A stretch of 64,000 nucleotides of DNA from AC-32 sp963763475 (GCA_963763475.1 CAVXOR010000002.1:372001-436000); one strand, 5' to 3'. Shown: positions 33,774 through 42,439, counted from the stretch's first letter. The notes: generated from the letters alone by a model not told the origin. Numbers and translations are program-made.

Positions 33774-34814
33774 CTAGCGCGTCAGGTACGCGACCCGACC
33801 GCCCGCGCCGGAGGCCCAGCAGGCGTTCGGGTTCGCGCACGCGACGGTGTCGAGGCTGCCGTCGTCGAAGCGCTGCCACGTCGTGCCGAAGTCCGTGCTG
33901 ACGTCGCTGCCGGTCAGGCCGACCGCGATCGCGGTGTGCCCGTCGACCCACGTCACGCCGGAGCGGTACTCCGGCGGGCCCCCGGGAATGAGCGACCATG
34001 TCTGCCCGCCGTCGCTCGTGGTGGCGAAGTTGTTGGGCGAGGCCGTGGGGTTCGCGAAGTCACCGCCGACGGCGAGGCCGTGCTGCCCGCTGCGGAAGGC
34101 GACGGCGTTGATGCCGTTCGTGCCGGAACCGCTCGCGACCGATGTCTGCGACACCGTCCAGCTCGCGCCGCCGTTGTTCGAGCGGAACACGCGCCCGGCG
34201 GTCGTCCCGAACCACGCCCGCCCGCCGTGGCTGGTGATGCATTCGCCGCTTGCCGCGAACGCAGCCTCACCCGGGAGCGCTTGTGGTATCTGCTGCCCGG
34301 CGACGCGCCAGTGAAGGCCGCCGTCGTCCGTCGCCAGCACGAGGAAGTGCTGGCCGTCAGGCGGGTCGGACACCAGCAGCCCGCGCTTGTCGTTGAAGAA
34401 GGTCATGCAGTCGTAGAACGCGCCCGGGTTCGTGTTCTGCTGCGTGATGCTCCACGTCTGGCCGCCGTCCGCGGTGACGTAAATGCGGAAGGCGCTCGGG
34501 TCGTTCCCGATCGACATCGCAACCGCGCGATTCGCGTCGAACGCCTCGATGTCGCGGAACTGCAGGCCGGCGGCGCCGGGCGGACTGACGTCCTGCCACG
34601 TCGCGCCGCGATCGGTCGTGCGCATGACGACGCCGTCCGTGGCCGTGTAGCCGCTCACCCAGGCAGTCGTCGCGCTGACCGGAGAAAGTCCCCGAAAGTG
34701 AGCCGTCGTCCCGGTCGGGGTGTTGTGCCACGCGTATCCCGCGTGACCGCTGACTGCGGCCGGTACCGCGGCGAGTGCCCCGGTGACGGCGAGCAAGAGG
34801 ACCCACTTACTCAC
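33774..34814 (-). CDS. secreted BNR/Ycf48-like beta-propeller protein
   Basis: The 346-residue product has a signal peptide to about residue 22. Repeated Asp-box motifs follow: TTDRGATWQDVSPP, TADGGQTWSIT, TDDGGLHWRV, SNNGGASWTV, TSDGGQTWSLIP and STDFGTTWQRF. This is the pattern of BNR/sialidase-like and Ycf48 seven-bladed propellers. Four Cys (YDCMTF, GECITS, VACANPNACWA) could make disulfides. No catalytic residues of sialidases are evident, so a binding or assembly role is likelier. The GTG start is leaderless. Confidence 0.85.
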   Translation of the reverse strand: MSKWVLLLAVTGALAAVPAAVSGHAGYAWHNTPTGTTAHFRGLSPVSATTAWVSGYTATDGVVMRTTDRGATWQDVSPPGAAGLQFRDIEAFDANRAVAMSIGNDPSAFRIYVTADGGQTWSITQQNTNPGAFYDCMTFFNDKRGLLVSDPPDGQHFLVLATDDGGLHWRVAGQQIPQALPGEAAFAASGECITSHGGRAWFGTTAGRVFRSNNGGASWTVSQTSVASGSGTNGINAVAFRSGQHGLAVGGDFANPTASPNNFATTSDGGQTWSLIPGGPPEYRSGVTWVDGHTAIAVGLTGSDVSTDFGTTWQRFDDGSLDTVACANPNACWASGAGGRVAYLTR

Positions 34815-34820
34815 GAGGCG

Positions 34821-34826
34821 AACCTA
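34821..34826 (-). promoter_or_regulatory. -10 box of the BNR-repeat gene
   Basis: TAGGTT lies 6 bases before the GTG at 34814. Confidence 0.45.
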
Positions 34827-34861
34827 ACGCCGTCGAGGGTCGGTTGCAAGCCGTGTCGGAG

Positions 34862-34867
34862 TAGGCT
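34862..34867 (+). promoter_or_regulatory. -10 box ahead of the MFS gene
   Basis: TAGGCT lies 6 bases before the ATG at 34874, which opens a 10-codon frame (MRAVSFAGRT) that a one-base shift would fuse to the MFS protein. Confidence 0.45.
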
Positions 34868-34916
34868 GGCTCCATGAGGGCCGTGAGCTTCGCCGGGCGC
34901 ACGTGACCTGGGGCGC

Positions 34917-36218
34917 GTGAGGCGCGGGGCGCTCGCGGCCGCCGTCGGGGTCGCGTTCGCGGATTCCTCGATCGTCGTGCTCGCGCTGCCCGAGCTGTAC
35001 GGGCGCTTCGACACCTCGATCGAAGGCGTTTCGTGGGTCGTGACCGCGTACAACCTCGCGGTCGCCCTAACTGCGCTGGCGCTGTTGTTCTTCGCGCACC
35101 GGCTGCGCTCGGTCGTCCTGCTGGGGGCGGGGCTCGGGCTCTTCCTCGCGGCCTCGATCGCGTGCGCCGCCGCCCAGAACCTTAGCTTCCTGATCGGCGC
35201 GCGTAGCGTCCAGGGGGTCGGCGCCGCATTGCTGCTGGCGGGAGCGCTGCCGGTGCTCGGCCGCACGCGGTGGACCGCCGCCGGGACGTTCGGGCTCGCG
35301 CTCGGGCCGGTGCTCGGCGGCGTGCTGACGCAGGCTTTTGACTGGCGCGCGATCTTCGTCGCGCAGGCGCCGGTCGCGGCGCTCGGACTGGTCGGACTCG
35401 CGCGTGCTCACACGCATGCCGAGGCGGAGGAAGGCTGGAGCTCGTCGCTGAAGCGGACGCTCCCGGCGAACGCCTGCCTCGGGCTGCTCTTCGGCGCGCT
35501 GGTGGGCGCGCTCTTCCTGGCCGTGCTGCTGGTGATCAGCGTCTGGGACTACTCGCCGATCGCCGGCGCCGGGATCGTCAGCGCGCTGCCCGTCGCCGCA
35601 CTGGCCGTGCGCCAGCTGCGGCTTTCCAGGCTGACCGCGGTCTGCGGCGGGTCCGCGCTGCTGGGCATCGGTCTCGTCGGCCTTGCGCTGCTGCCCTCGG
35701 CCAGCGTCGGTTTCATGGTCTGGTCACTCGCGCTCTGCGGCGCCGGGCTCGGCTTGGCGGTGCCGGTGCTCTCGAACGCGGCGCTCGACCTTGGCTCGGG
35801 GCTGACCCGTAGCGGCACGCTGACCGTCGGTGCGCGACACGTCGGGCTGGTGCTGTCGCTTGCGCTGATCGCGCCCCTGCTCGCCTCGCGCGTGCCCGAG
35901 GCCGGCGACAAGGCGCTGCTGCGCGGGACGGCCGTCCTGCTCGACGCCCCGATCGGGCTGGACAAGAAGGTGCCCGTGGCGCTCGACCTGCGCAAGGCTT
36001 TCGCCCGCGCGCAGGAGGGAGAGACGCCCGACCTGCGGGAGCCGTTCGACGCCCACGGCGCTGCCGACGACTCCGCGCTCGCGGGCGTGCGAGACGACCT
36101 CGCAGGAGCGATCGCGACGACGATCACGCGCGCCTCGCGGCCGGCCTTCTTCCTCTGCGCCGGGTTCGCGGCACTCGCCCTGCTCGTAGCAGCAGCCTGG
36201 CGCCGGAGGATCGCGTGA
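34917..36218 (+). CDS. MFS transporter, probable 5' frame error
   Basis: The 433-residue protein has 12 or more hydrophobic helices: VAFADSSIVVLALPELYGRF in helix 1, as in DHA2-like exporters, ARSVQGVGAALLLAGALPVLG, and a long soluble loop near 340-400 rich in Asp and Glu before the last helix. The GTG at 34917 gives a short N terminus. The leaderless ATG at 34874 is one base out of frame; removing one base around 34898 would give MRAVSFAGARDLGRVRRGAL joined to this frame, a more normal cytoplasmic start. It overlaps the next gene by GTGA. Confidence 0.82.
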   Translation: MRRGALAAAVGVAFADSSIVVLALPELYGRFDTSIEGVSWVVTAYNLAVALTALALLFFAHRLRSVVLLGAGLGLFLAASIACAAAQNLSFLIGARSVQGVGAALLLAGALPVLGRTRWTAAGTFGLALGPVLGGVLTQAFDWRAIFVAQAPVAALGLVGLARAHTHAEAEEGWSSSLKRTLPANACLGLLFGALVGALFLAVLLVISVWDYSPIAGAGIVSALPVAALAVRQLRLSRLTAVCGGSALLGIGLVGLALLPSASVGFMVWSLALCGAGLGLAVPVLSNAALDLGSGLTRSGTLTVGARHVGLVLSLALIAPLLASRVPEAGDKALLRGTAVLLDAPIGLDKKVPVALDLRKAFARAQEGETPDLREPFDAHGAADDSALAGVRDDLAGAIATTITRASRPAFFLCAGFAALALLVAAAWRRRIA

Positions 36219-36661
36219 GGCCGGCGGCCTGGGTGCTCGTCGCGCTGTTCCTGAGCGGGGTCGTGCTCGTCGGCGTCGAGCTCGCCAAGGGAGCGCTCGA
36301 CGAACCGGCGCCCGCGATCGCGAACCCATGCCAGCCGCGCGACGGTCGCACCGGCGGGATCGACGCAACGATCCAGCGGATCGTCCTCGACGGCCTCGAC
36401 GGCGCCGCGTGCCGGCTGCACACCACGCGCGAGGAACTCGTGCTCTCGCTGGGCAGCGGAGGCGTAGGTGTGACCCGCCGCTGGGACGAGCACACGATCG
36501 AGGTCGCGCTGCGGGCCGGCTTGCTGCGCTCGGTCGACTCGGCCGAACAGCGCGGCGACGTGCCGGGCTTCCTGGCGCCCGCCCTGCGCGGGATCGTCGA
36601 GCGCGCCCCGCTCGACAAGCTGATCCGCGGGGGGATCAAGCTGAGCGACCTCCTCGGCTAG
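36215..36661 (+). CDS. membrane-anchored or secreted small protein
   Basis: The 148-residue product has one N-terminal hydrophobic helix (about 3-23) and an exported domain with two Cys (ANPCQPRDG and GAACRLH) that may form a disulfide. It contains a regular amphipathic C-terminal half ending LIRGGIKLSDLLG. I recognise no family. GTGA overlap with the MFS gene indicates co-translation, so it may assist that transporter. Confidence 0.65.
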   Translation: MRPAAWVLVALFLSGVVLVGVELAKGALDEPAPAIANPCQPRDGRTGGIDATIQRIVLDGLDGAACRLHTTREELVLSLGSGGVGVTRRWDEHTIEVALRAGLLRSVDSAEQRGDVPGFLAPALRGIVERAPLDKLIRGGIKLSDLLG

Positions 36662-36664
36662 AGT
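36659..36664 (+). promoter_or_regulatory. -10 box of the NTF2-like gene
   Basis: TAGAGT, overlapping the preceding stop codon, is 6 bases before the GTG at 36671. Confidence 0.45.
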
Positions 36665-36670
36665 CGGATC

Positions 36671-37051
36671 GTGGGCTTCACGCAGCGCTGGGCCGACGGG
36701 TACAAGCTGGCCTGGGAGGCAGACGACCCGGACGCCGCCGCCGCGCTGTACGCGCCCGACTGCATCTTCCGTTCGGCGCCGTTCCGCGAGCCGGAGCCGC
36801 CGCTCGAGTACACGCGACGCGTGTACCCGGAGGCGAAGGCCGAGGACGTGCGCTTCGGCGAGCCGGTCGAGGAGGGCGACCGCGGCACGGTCGAGTGGTG
36901 GGCGACGCTCGTCACCCCCGAAGGCGAAGAGCTCGCGATCGCCGGCTGCTCGGTGCTCCGCTTCGACGACCAGGGGTTGGTGGTCGAGGCGCGCGACTAC
37001 TGGCACATGGAGCCCGGCCGCCGCCAGCCCCACGCCACCTGGGGGCGCTAA
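36671..37051 (+). CDS. SnoaL/NTF2-like protein
   Basis: The 126-residue protein fits the NTF2-like cone fold: an N-terminal helix with WADGYKLAWEADDPDAAAALYAPDCIFRSAP, then strands with GTVEWWATLVTPEGEEL and GLVVEARDYWHME. The family includes polyketide cyclases, isomerases and dehydratases as well as ligand-binding proteins; which of these applies is not visible. The GTG start has a leaderless promoter. The stop codon overlaps that of the convergent cupin gene (CTAA). Confidence 0.8.
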   Translation: MGFTQRWADGYKLAWEADDPDAAAALYAPDCIFRSAPFREPEPPLEYTRRVYPEAKAEDVRFGEPVEEGDRGTVEWWATLVTPEGEELAIAGCSVLRFDDQGLVVEARDYWHMEPGRRQPHATWGR

Positions 37052-37380
37052 GCGGGCTTGGCCAGGGCCGGAGCGTCCACGCAGACCACCTTCGCGTCCT
37101 CGTCGCCGAGCACGACGTAGGAGTGCGCGGTTCCGGCCGGCGTGACGATCACGTCGCCCGGCCCGGCGTCGAGGCTCTCGCCCTCGACCGTCCAACGCAT
37201 CCGCCCGGAGCGGATCGTGATCACATGATCCTGCGGCGGGTTGTGGACGTGCGTCTCCTTCACCTGCCCCGCCGGGTGCGTGACGAGGTGCACCTCCAGG
37301 TGGTCGAGCCAGATGCCTTCGTCCTCGTCGGTCGGGCGGACGAAGCGGCTGTAGTCGCTCTTGTCCGTGATCTTCACCAT
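37048..37380 (-). CDS. single-domain cupin
   Basis: The 110-residue protein has both cupin motifs: HVHNPPQDHVITIRSGRMRWTVEGE (motif 1, with the His pair and later His) and PGDVIVTPAGTAHSYVVLGDED (motif 2, with His). A metal site is therefore likely. Stand-alone cupins act as dioxygenases, isomerases or sensors; the role here is not known. It ends convergently with the NTF2-like gene and lies 5 bases downstream of the Dps gene on the same strand. Confidence 0.85.
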   Translation of the reverse strand: MVKITDKSDYSRFVRPTDEDEGIWLDHLEVHLVTHPAGQVKETHVHNPPQDHVITIRSGRMRWTVEGESLDAGPGDVIVTPAGTAHSYVVLGDEDAKVVCVDAPALAKPA

Positions 37381-37384
37381 CGGG

Positions 37385-37882
37385 CTAGGCCTGCTGGTGG
37401 GCTTCGACGAACCAGAGGTACTTGTCGACCGTGCGCGAGATCTCGGTGAACAGGTCCGAAGTGGACTGATCGCCGAGCTCCGCCGTCGTGTCGATCGCCG
37501 AGCGCACGGCGGCGGCGTAGGCGGACAGCCGGTCGGCGACCGCCGTGACGGTCTCCATGCCCTCGATCGCGTCGAGGGGGTACTCGTCGAGCGACGAGGA
37601 GGAGGCCGCCATCCGCGCCGTCCCGAGCGCGAGCCCGCCGAGCTGGGTCGCCCGCTCGGCGATCTCGTCCACGTACGGGAAGACGTCCTCGGCGATCTGG
37701 TCGTAGAGCAGGTGCAGCTGGTAGAAGTCGCTGCCCTTCACGTTCCAGTGAGCCTGCTTCAGCTGCGAGTAGAGGTCGAACGTATCGGCCAGCCGGGCGT
37801 TCAGCAGCTCGATCACCTTCTCCCGCGTGCCCTCCGCGATGTCGATGCGGGTCTCGAACGTGCGGTCGGTCTGGGTGGCCAT
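37385..37882 (-). CDS. dps: Dps-family ferritin-like DNA protection protein
   Basis: The 165-residue protein has the Dps four-helix bundle with the inter-subunit ferroxidase residues in LKQAHWNVKGSDFYQLHLLYDQIAEDVFPYVDEIAERA (His, His, Asp, Glu). Dps dodecamers oxidise and store iron with peroxide and protect DNA. The ATG at 37882 has a GGAGG ribosome site, so the longer frame is not used. The gene sits between a glutaredoxin-GNAT fusion and a cupin on the same strand, consistent with a stress-response group. Confidence 0.95.
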   Translation of the reverse strand: MATQTDRTFETRIDIAEGTREKVIELLNARLADTFDLYSQLKQAHWNVKGSDFYQLHLLYDQIAEDVFPYVDEIAERATQLGGLALGTARMAASSSSLDEYPLDAIEGMETVTAVADRLSAYAAAVRSAIDTTAELGDQSTSDLFTEISRTVDKYLWFVEAHQQA

Positions 37883-37896
37883 CGCTCCTCCTTCGC

Positions 37897-38541
37897 TCAG
37901 CGCGCGCGGTAGTCCGCCGCGATGATGTCTTGATACTCGGGGTGCTGCTCGACGAACCATTCCACGAACGGGCAGAGGGGCACGACCTCGAGGCCCTCCC
38001 GCCGTGCGTCGTCGAGCGCGGCCTGGATCAGCCGGCCGCCCAGGCCGCGGCCCTCGAGCGCCTCGTCCACCTCCGTGTGGATCAGCACGAGCCGGCCGTT
38101 CCGGCGCCGGTAAGCGGCCTCGCCGATCATCCGGTCGCCCGCGCGCAGCTCGTAGCGCGAGGCCTCGGGCACGTTGACGACGACCGGCTCCCCGTCAGGC
38201 TCGTCGCCGGGGCTCGCCCGGAAGTACTCGACCAGCCGGCCCGGAGCATCGGACTCGCGCGCGTCGCGGTGGTCGAGGAAGCGGCGGCGATGTTCGTTTT
38301 CGTGCTCGCCTGGCTCGTGCTCCTGCAGGTAGCCGAAGATCGCACGTGTGCCGTGGAAGAAGCGGCCGTCCTCAGTCTCGAGCGCCGGGATCTCGTCGTC
38401 ACCGGAGCGCTTGCGCAGCTCGGTGCGCTGCTCGGGCCACGGCTCGACCTGCCGCGCGACGAAGTCGAGCCCGAGCTCGGTCAGCACCTCGCGCACGGCC
38501 GAGGAGAACGGGCACCACTCGGCCTGATAGAGCGTCAGCAT
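37897..38541 (-). CDS. glutaredoxin-like domain fused to NATD1-type acetyltransferase
   Basis: Residues 1-75 are a thioredoxin-fold domain with the CPFS site (YQAEWCPFSSAVREVLTELGL) and a cis-Pro motif DEIPALETEDGRFF, as in glutaredoxin and GST N-terminal domains. After a charged linker, residues about 118-214 form a small GNAT-like domain of the YidJ/NATD1 type: RYELRAGDRMIGEAAYRRR, HTEVDEALEGRGLGGRLIQAAL, VVPLCPFVEWFVEQHPEY with the conserved Cys-Pro-Phe. Each domain is recognised; the fusion is unusual and its substrate unknown. The gene is 14 bases upstream of dps. Confidence 0.88.
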   Translation of the reverse strand: MLTLYQAEWCPFSSAVREVLTELGLDFVARQVEPWPEQRTELRKRSGDDEIPALETEDGRFFHGTRAIFGYLQEHEPGEHENEHRRRFLDHRDARESDAPGRLVEYFRASPGDEPDGEPVVVNVPEASRYELRAGDRMIGEAAYRRRNGRLVLIHTEVDEALEGRGLGGRLIQAALDDARREGLEVVPLCPFVEWFVEQHPEYQDIIAADYRAR

Positions 38542-38758
38542 CGGCCCGCGAAGTCGTTCGTCCTTGCGTGCCGTCGCTCGCTAGCCATGCGCCGATGGTA
38601 CGCCTGGCCCGGCAGCGTGAGTCCGGATCGCCGCGGGCACACCAGAAACCCGCCCCTGCAATCACAAGTCTCCCGCCTTTCACCCGGAGGAGGCACCTGC
38701 GAGCGTCGGTCGAGCCTCGCACGTCGAGTGGGCTGAGCCTCGAGCGAAGGAGATCGTG

Positions 38759-39952
38759 ATGAGTGAGCTTCCCGATCGGACCGACGTTCTGGTCGTGGGT
38801 GCGGGGCCGGTGGGGCTGGCGGTTGCCGCCTCCCTGGCCGGACAGGATCATGACGTCACCGTCGTCGACCGGCAGGCAACAGGGGCCAACACCTCGCGCG
38901 CGGCTGTGGTGCACGCCCGGACACTCGAGATGCTTGAGCGGATCGGCGTCTCGACGCGGCTTGCTGCCCTCGGGATCCACGCCCCGCAGTTCAGCATCCG
39001 CGATGGAGATCGTGAGCTCGTGCCGGTTCGGTTCGATCGGCTTGCGACTGAGTACCCCTACACGCTGATGATTCCGCAGAACATCACCGAGGAGGTCCTG
39101 CTCGACCGCTTCCAGGAGTTGGGTGGGATGGTCCATCGCCCGTACGTCGCGAACGGCGTGACCCAGACCGCCGACGGCGCCGAGATCACGCTCGACGGGG
39201 GCGACGTAATCAGCGCGCGGTACGTCGTCGCCGCCGATGGCATGAACAGCACGATCCGCGACCTGGCCGGCCTGGGGTCGAGCGGCAACGGCGCGTTGCC
39301 AATGTCCTTCACGCTGGCGGACGTCCGGGTGGAGGGCGGGCTCCCGCCGGACGAGGTGCTGCTGTTCTTCTCCGCACCAGGCATGTTGGTCGTAGCGCCC
39401 CTCCCGGACGGATCGTTCCGGCTCGTCGCCGAGGTCGACGATGCGCCGGAGCAGCCGGATGTCGCCTACGCGCAGCGTCTGCTCGACACGCGGGGGCCGC
39501 GGCGCACGACGGTCAAGGTGACCGACGTCACGTGGGGATCCAGGTTTCGGATCCACGAGCGGGTGGCGGACCGGTACCGGGCCGGGCGGGTGCTGCTGGC
39601 CGGAGACGCCGCGCACACGCACAGCCCGGCAGGCGGGCAGGGCATGAACCTCGGCCTGCGAGATGCAGTGACGCTCGGGGATGCGCTCTCGGTCGCGCTG
39701 CGGGACGGCCGCGAGGACGGGCTCGACGAGTACGCGACCGGCAGCCGTACCGAAGCCCTGCGTGTGGTCGCACTTGCCCACCGGCTCACCCGGCTGGCCA
39801 CGGCCCCGCGGGCGGTGCGCCCGCTGCGAAATGTGACGCTACGCGTTCTCGCGCTGGTGCCGGCCTTCCGCCGCGGCCTCGCGGAGCAGCTGTCCGCCAC
39901 GGGTCACCGCCGAGAACGAAGCCGAGCAGGCAGCAGGACGAGAGGACACTAG
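38759..39952 (+). CDS. FAD-dependent aromatic hydroxylase-type monooxygenase
   Basis: The 397-residue protein has the class A flavoprotein monooxygenase motifs: VVGAGPVGLAVAASLAG (FAD Rossmann) near 12-28, VVAADGMNSTIRDLAG (DG motif) near 155-170 and VLLAGDAAHTHSPAGGQGMN (GD motif) near 278-297. It resembles the PheA/TfdB/RdmE group but lacks the C-terminal thioredoxin-like domain. It would hydroxylate an aromatic compound with NAD(P)H and oxygen. AAGGAG 6 bases before the ATG at 38759 fixes the start over the GTG at 38756. The 217-base spacer before it contains no gene I can support. Confidence 0.9.
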   Translation: MSELPDRTDVLVVGAGPVGLAVAASLAGQDHDVTVVDRQATGANTSRAAVVHARTLEMLERIGVSTRLAALGIHAPQFSIRDGDRELVPVRFDRLATEYPYTLMIPQNITEEVLLDRFQELGGMVHRPYVANGVTQTADGAEITLDGGDVISARYVVAADGMNSTIRDLAGLGSSGNGALPMSFTLADVRVEGGLPPDEVLLFFSAPGMLVVAPLPDGSFRLVAEVDDAPEQPDVAYAQRLLDTRGPRRTTVKVTDVTWGSRFRIHERVADRYRAGRVLLAGDAAHTHSPAGGQGMNLGLRDAVTLGDALSVALRDGREDGLDEYATGSRTEALRVVALAHRLTRLATAPRAVRPLRNVTLRVLALVPAFRRGLAEQLSATGHRRERSRAGSRTRGH

Positions 39953-39955
39953 GAT
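39950..39955 (+). promoter_or_regulatory. -10 box of the glyoxalase-like gene
   Basis: TAGGAT overlaps the stop of the monooxygenase gene and is 8 bases before the GTG at 39964. Confidence 0.45.
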
Positions 39956-39963
39956 TCCGTCTC

Positions 39964-40347
39964 GTGGCCCGCTTCCTCCACACGATGGTTCGCATCACCG
40001 ACCCCGAGAAGAGCCGCGCCTTCTACGAGGCCCTCGGCTTCGACTTCAGCAGCGAGTTCGACATCGTGCGTGACGGTGAGAAAGAGGCGACGAACTACTT
40101 CTTCTCGCTCGGCGACCAGGAGAACGTCCTGGAGCTGACGTTCAATCACGATGGCCGTGGCTACGAGCTCGGCACGGGCTATGGGCACATCGCCGTTGGC
40201 GTCGGCGACCTCGATGGCGCGCTCGCACGGCTGAGCGAGCAGGGGATCGAGCCGGAGCGGGCGCCGTACTCGGTCCGCGAAGGCGGCTCACGCCTCTGTT
40301 TCGTCCAGGACCCGGACGGCTACCGCATCGAGCTGATCGAGCGGTAG
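39964..40347 (+). CDS. lactoylglutathione lyase-like VOC protein
   Basis: The 127-residue protein has the four glyoxalase-I metal ligands in order: His in FLHTMVRITDPEKSRAFYEAL, Glu in NVLELTFNHDG, His in YGHIAVGVGDLD and Glu in YRIELIER. This is the GloA pattern, the enzyme that converts the methylglyoxal-thiol adduct to a lactoyl thioester. Actinobacteria often use mycothiol instead of glutathione, so the cosubstrate is open. The start is supported by a leaderless promoter. Confidence 0.88.
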   Translation: MARFLHTMVRITDPEKSRAFYEALGFDFSSEFDIVRDGEKEATNYFFSLGDQENVLELTFNHDGRGYELGTGYGHIAVGVGDLDGALARLSEQGIEPERAPYSVREGGSRLCFVQDPDGYRIELIER

Positions 40348-40358
40348 CGGCCACTCCC

Positions 40359-40541
40359 GTGGCCACGGCCCGCAGCCTCGAGCTCCGGCGGCTGTCCCAG
40401 CGGATTGCCGACGCGCTGCTCGTGCTGAACGAGCTTCAGCTCGACACCGTCGCCCTCGCGCCGAGCGGCCCCAACATCGACCGCGCCCGGGACTGGCTCG
40501 CACGGGTGCCGAAGGCGCTGCGCGCGGCCGCCGAAGCTTAG
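40359..40541 (+). CDS. short hypothetical protein
   Basis: The GTG at 40359 opens a 60-codon frame coding for a charged, Leu- and Ala-rich helical peptide (ELRRLSQRIADALLVLNELQ) that ends just before the potA promoter. There is no recognised family and no clear ribosome site, so it could be a chance frame. Its position filling the gap between two real genes on the same strand is the only support. Confidence 0.35.
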   Translation: MATARSLELRRLSQRIADALLVLNELQLDTVALAPSGPNIDRARDWLARVPKALRAAAEA

Positions 40542-40544
40542 GAT
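40539..40544 (+). promoter_or_regulatory. -10 box of potA
   Basis: TAGGAT, overlapping the preceding stop codon, ends 6 bases before the ATG at 40551. Confidence 0.5.
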
Positions 40545-40550
40545 CGGCGG

Positions 40551-41639
40551 ATGGAGGACACGCAGCGCGGGGGGATCGCGCTCGAGGGCGTCAGCAAGCG
40601 CTTCGGCAAGCACGAAGCGGTTCGCGACGTCTCGCTCTCGATCCGCGAGGGCGAGTTCTTCTCGCTGCTCGGGCCAAGCGGCTGCGGCAAGACGACCACG
40701 CTGCGGATGATCGCCGGCTTCGAGGTGCCCGACGCCGGCCGGATCTACCTCCAGGGCGAGGACGTCACCTCGCTCTTCTCGAACCGCCGGCCCGTGAACA
40801 TGGTCTTCCAGCAGTACGCGCTCTTCCCGCACATGTCGATCTACGACAACGTCTCCTTCGGGCTGAAGGTGAAGAAGGTGCCGCGCAGCGAGCACGCCGG
40901 ACGCGTGAAGGAGATGCTGCGGATCGTCGAGCTCGAGGGCCTCGAGAAGCGCAAGCCGCGGCAGCTCTCGGGCGGCCAGCAGCAGCGGGTGGCCCTGGCG
41001 CGCGCGCTCGTCAACTCACCGGCCGCGCTGCTGCTCGACGAGCCGCTCGGAGCCCTCGACGTGAAGCTGCGCAAGCAGATGCAGCTGCAGCTGAAGGCGA
41101 TCCAGCACGACGTCGGCACGACCTTCGTCTACGTCACGCACGACCAGGAAGAGGCGCTCTCGATGTCCGATCGGATCGCGGTCATGAACGGCGGCCAGGT
41201 CGAGCAGATCGGCAGCCCGCGCGAGATCTACACACGGCCGCAGACCGCCTTCGTGGCGGACTTCATCGGCTCCCTGAACGTGCTCGAGCTGAAGGTCGAC
41301 GAGCTCGTCGGCGACTACGCCGTCACGCGGCTCGACGATGGCGAGCGGGTGGTCGTCGTCGCGGGGCCGGGGATGCAGGTCGGCGACGACGTGCGCGTGG
41401 CGATGCGGCCCGAGCAGGTGCAGCTCGCGCCGGCCGCCGCCGCCTCGCCGGACGGTGGCTCGTTTCTGCGAGGACGGATCGCCGAGGTCGTCTTCCTCGG
41501 CATGTACACGCAGTTCCACGTCGACACGCGGGCCGGGCGCGTGGTCTCGCACCGGATGGCCGACGAGCCGCTGGCCGAGCTCGAGCCGGGCACCGACGTC
41601 GTGCTCGAGTGGCAGCCCGAGGACGCCGCGCTCGTCTAG
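40551..41639 (+). CDS. potA: polyamine ABC transporter ATP-binding protein
   Basis: The 362-residue protein has Walker A GPSGCGKTTTLR near 42-53, Q-loop FQQYALFP, signature LSGGQQQRVALARAL near 140-154, Walker B LLLDEPLGALD, the H-loop in YVTHDQEEA and a C-terminal TOBE domain. This matches PotA, the energy-coupling subunit of spermidine/putrescine importers. It is on the plus strand and ends tail-to-tail with potC, sharing CTAG, while potDBC are on the minus strand with their own promoter; this split is unusual. Polyamine specificity is inferred from the set. Confidence 0.93.
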   Translation: MEDTQRGGIALEGVSKRFGKHEAVRDVSLSIREGEFFSLLGPSGCGKTTTLRMIAGFEVPDAGRIYLQGEDVTSLFSNRRPVNMVFQQYALFPHMSIYDNVSFGLKVKKVPRSEHAGRVKEMLRIVELEGLEKRKPRQLSGGQQQRVALARALVNSPAALLLDEPLGALDVKLRKQMQLQLKAIQHDVGTTFVYVTHDQEEALSMSDRIAVMNGGQVEQIGSPREIYTRPQTAFVADFIGSLNVLELKVDELVGDYAVTRLDDGERVVVVAGPGMQVGDDVRVAMRPEQVQLAPAAAASPDGGSFLRGRIAEVVFLGMYTQFHVDTRAGRVVSHRMADEPLAELEPGTDVVLEWQPEDAALV

Positions 41640-42439
41640 CCGAGCCTTCGCTCGGCCGCGCGCCGGCCGACCTCGGCGCCGATCACGACGACCAGTGAGA
41701 TCGCGATCACGACGACCGCGACCGCGATCACCTGCGGCAGCTGGTTCGGGAAGCGCAGCGCCGAGTAGAGGAAGATCGGGAACGTCGAGCGGGTGCCGAC
41801 GACGAACGAGGCGACCGCGTATTCGTCGAACGAGGTCGTGAAGGCGATCAGGTAGGCGGAGACGACGGCCGGCAGCAGCAGCGGCAGCGTCACCGAGCGG
41901 AAGGCGCGCAGGCGGCTGGCGCCGAGGTCGTAGGCCGCCTCCTCCAGCGAGACGTCGATCTGCTGCAGCCGCGGCATCAGCACGAGGATCGTGTAGGGGA
42001 GGCTGATCACGATGTGCCCGATCACGACGGTCAGGACGGAGCGCGGGATGCCCGCCGCGTGAAAGAAGAGCAGCAGCGAGATCCCGAAGACGACGTAGGG
42101 GATCACGAGGGGGCTGAGCAGCAGGGCCGAGACCGGCGACTTGAGCCGGAAGCTCCGGCGCACCAGCGCGATCGAGGCGAGCACGCCGAGCACCACTGCG
42201 CCGGCGCTCGAGATGGCGGCCACGACGGCGCTCGTCTCGAGCGCCGAGCGGAGGTCGGCGTTGACCAGGAACTGGTGGTACCAGTGCAACGTGAACCCGT
42301 TCAGCGGGAACGAGGGCAGCTCCGAGTCGTTGAACGAGAAGACGACGAGGATCGCGATCGGCGCGTAGAGAAAGACGACGACGATCGCGAAGAACGTGCG
42401 CAACACCCAGGCGCCGGTGCGGGAGAGCGCGACGTTCAT
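41636..42439 (-). CDS. potC: polyamine ABC transporter permease
   Basis: The 267-residue permease has six hydrophobic helices and the EAA loop EEAAYDLGASRLRAFRSVTLPLLLPAV that docks on PotA. The N terminus MNVALSRTGAWVL begins in an ATGA overlap with potB. Order and lengths (potD, potB, potC) match spermidine/putrescine importers. The longer open frame upstream is a shadow of potB. Confidence 0.94.
   Translation of the reverse strand: MNVALSRTGAWVLRTFFAIVVVFLYAPIAILVVFSFNDSELPSFPLNGFTLHWYHQFLVNADLRSALETSAVVAAISSAGAVVLGVLASIALVRRSFRLKSPVSALLLSPLVIPYVVFGISLLLFFHAAGIPRSVLTVVIGHIVISLPYTILVLMPRLQQIDVSLEEAAYDLGASRLRAFRSVTLPLLLPAVVSAYLIAFTTSFDEYAVASFVVGTRSTFPIFLYSALRFPNQLPQVIAVAVVVIAISLVVVIGAEVGRRAAERRLG

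Noticed and set aside
38542..38758. Small ORFs in the spacer before the FAD monooxygenase
   Set aside because: They have Arg/Ser-rich shadow composition, no ribosome site and no leaderless box; I see no supported gene there.
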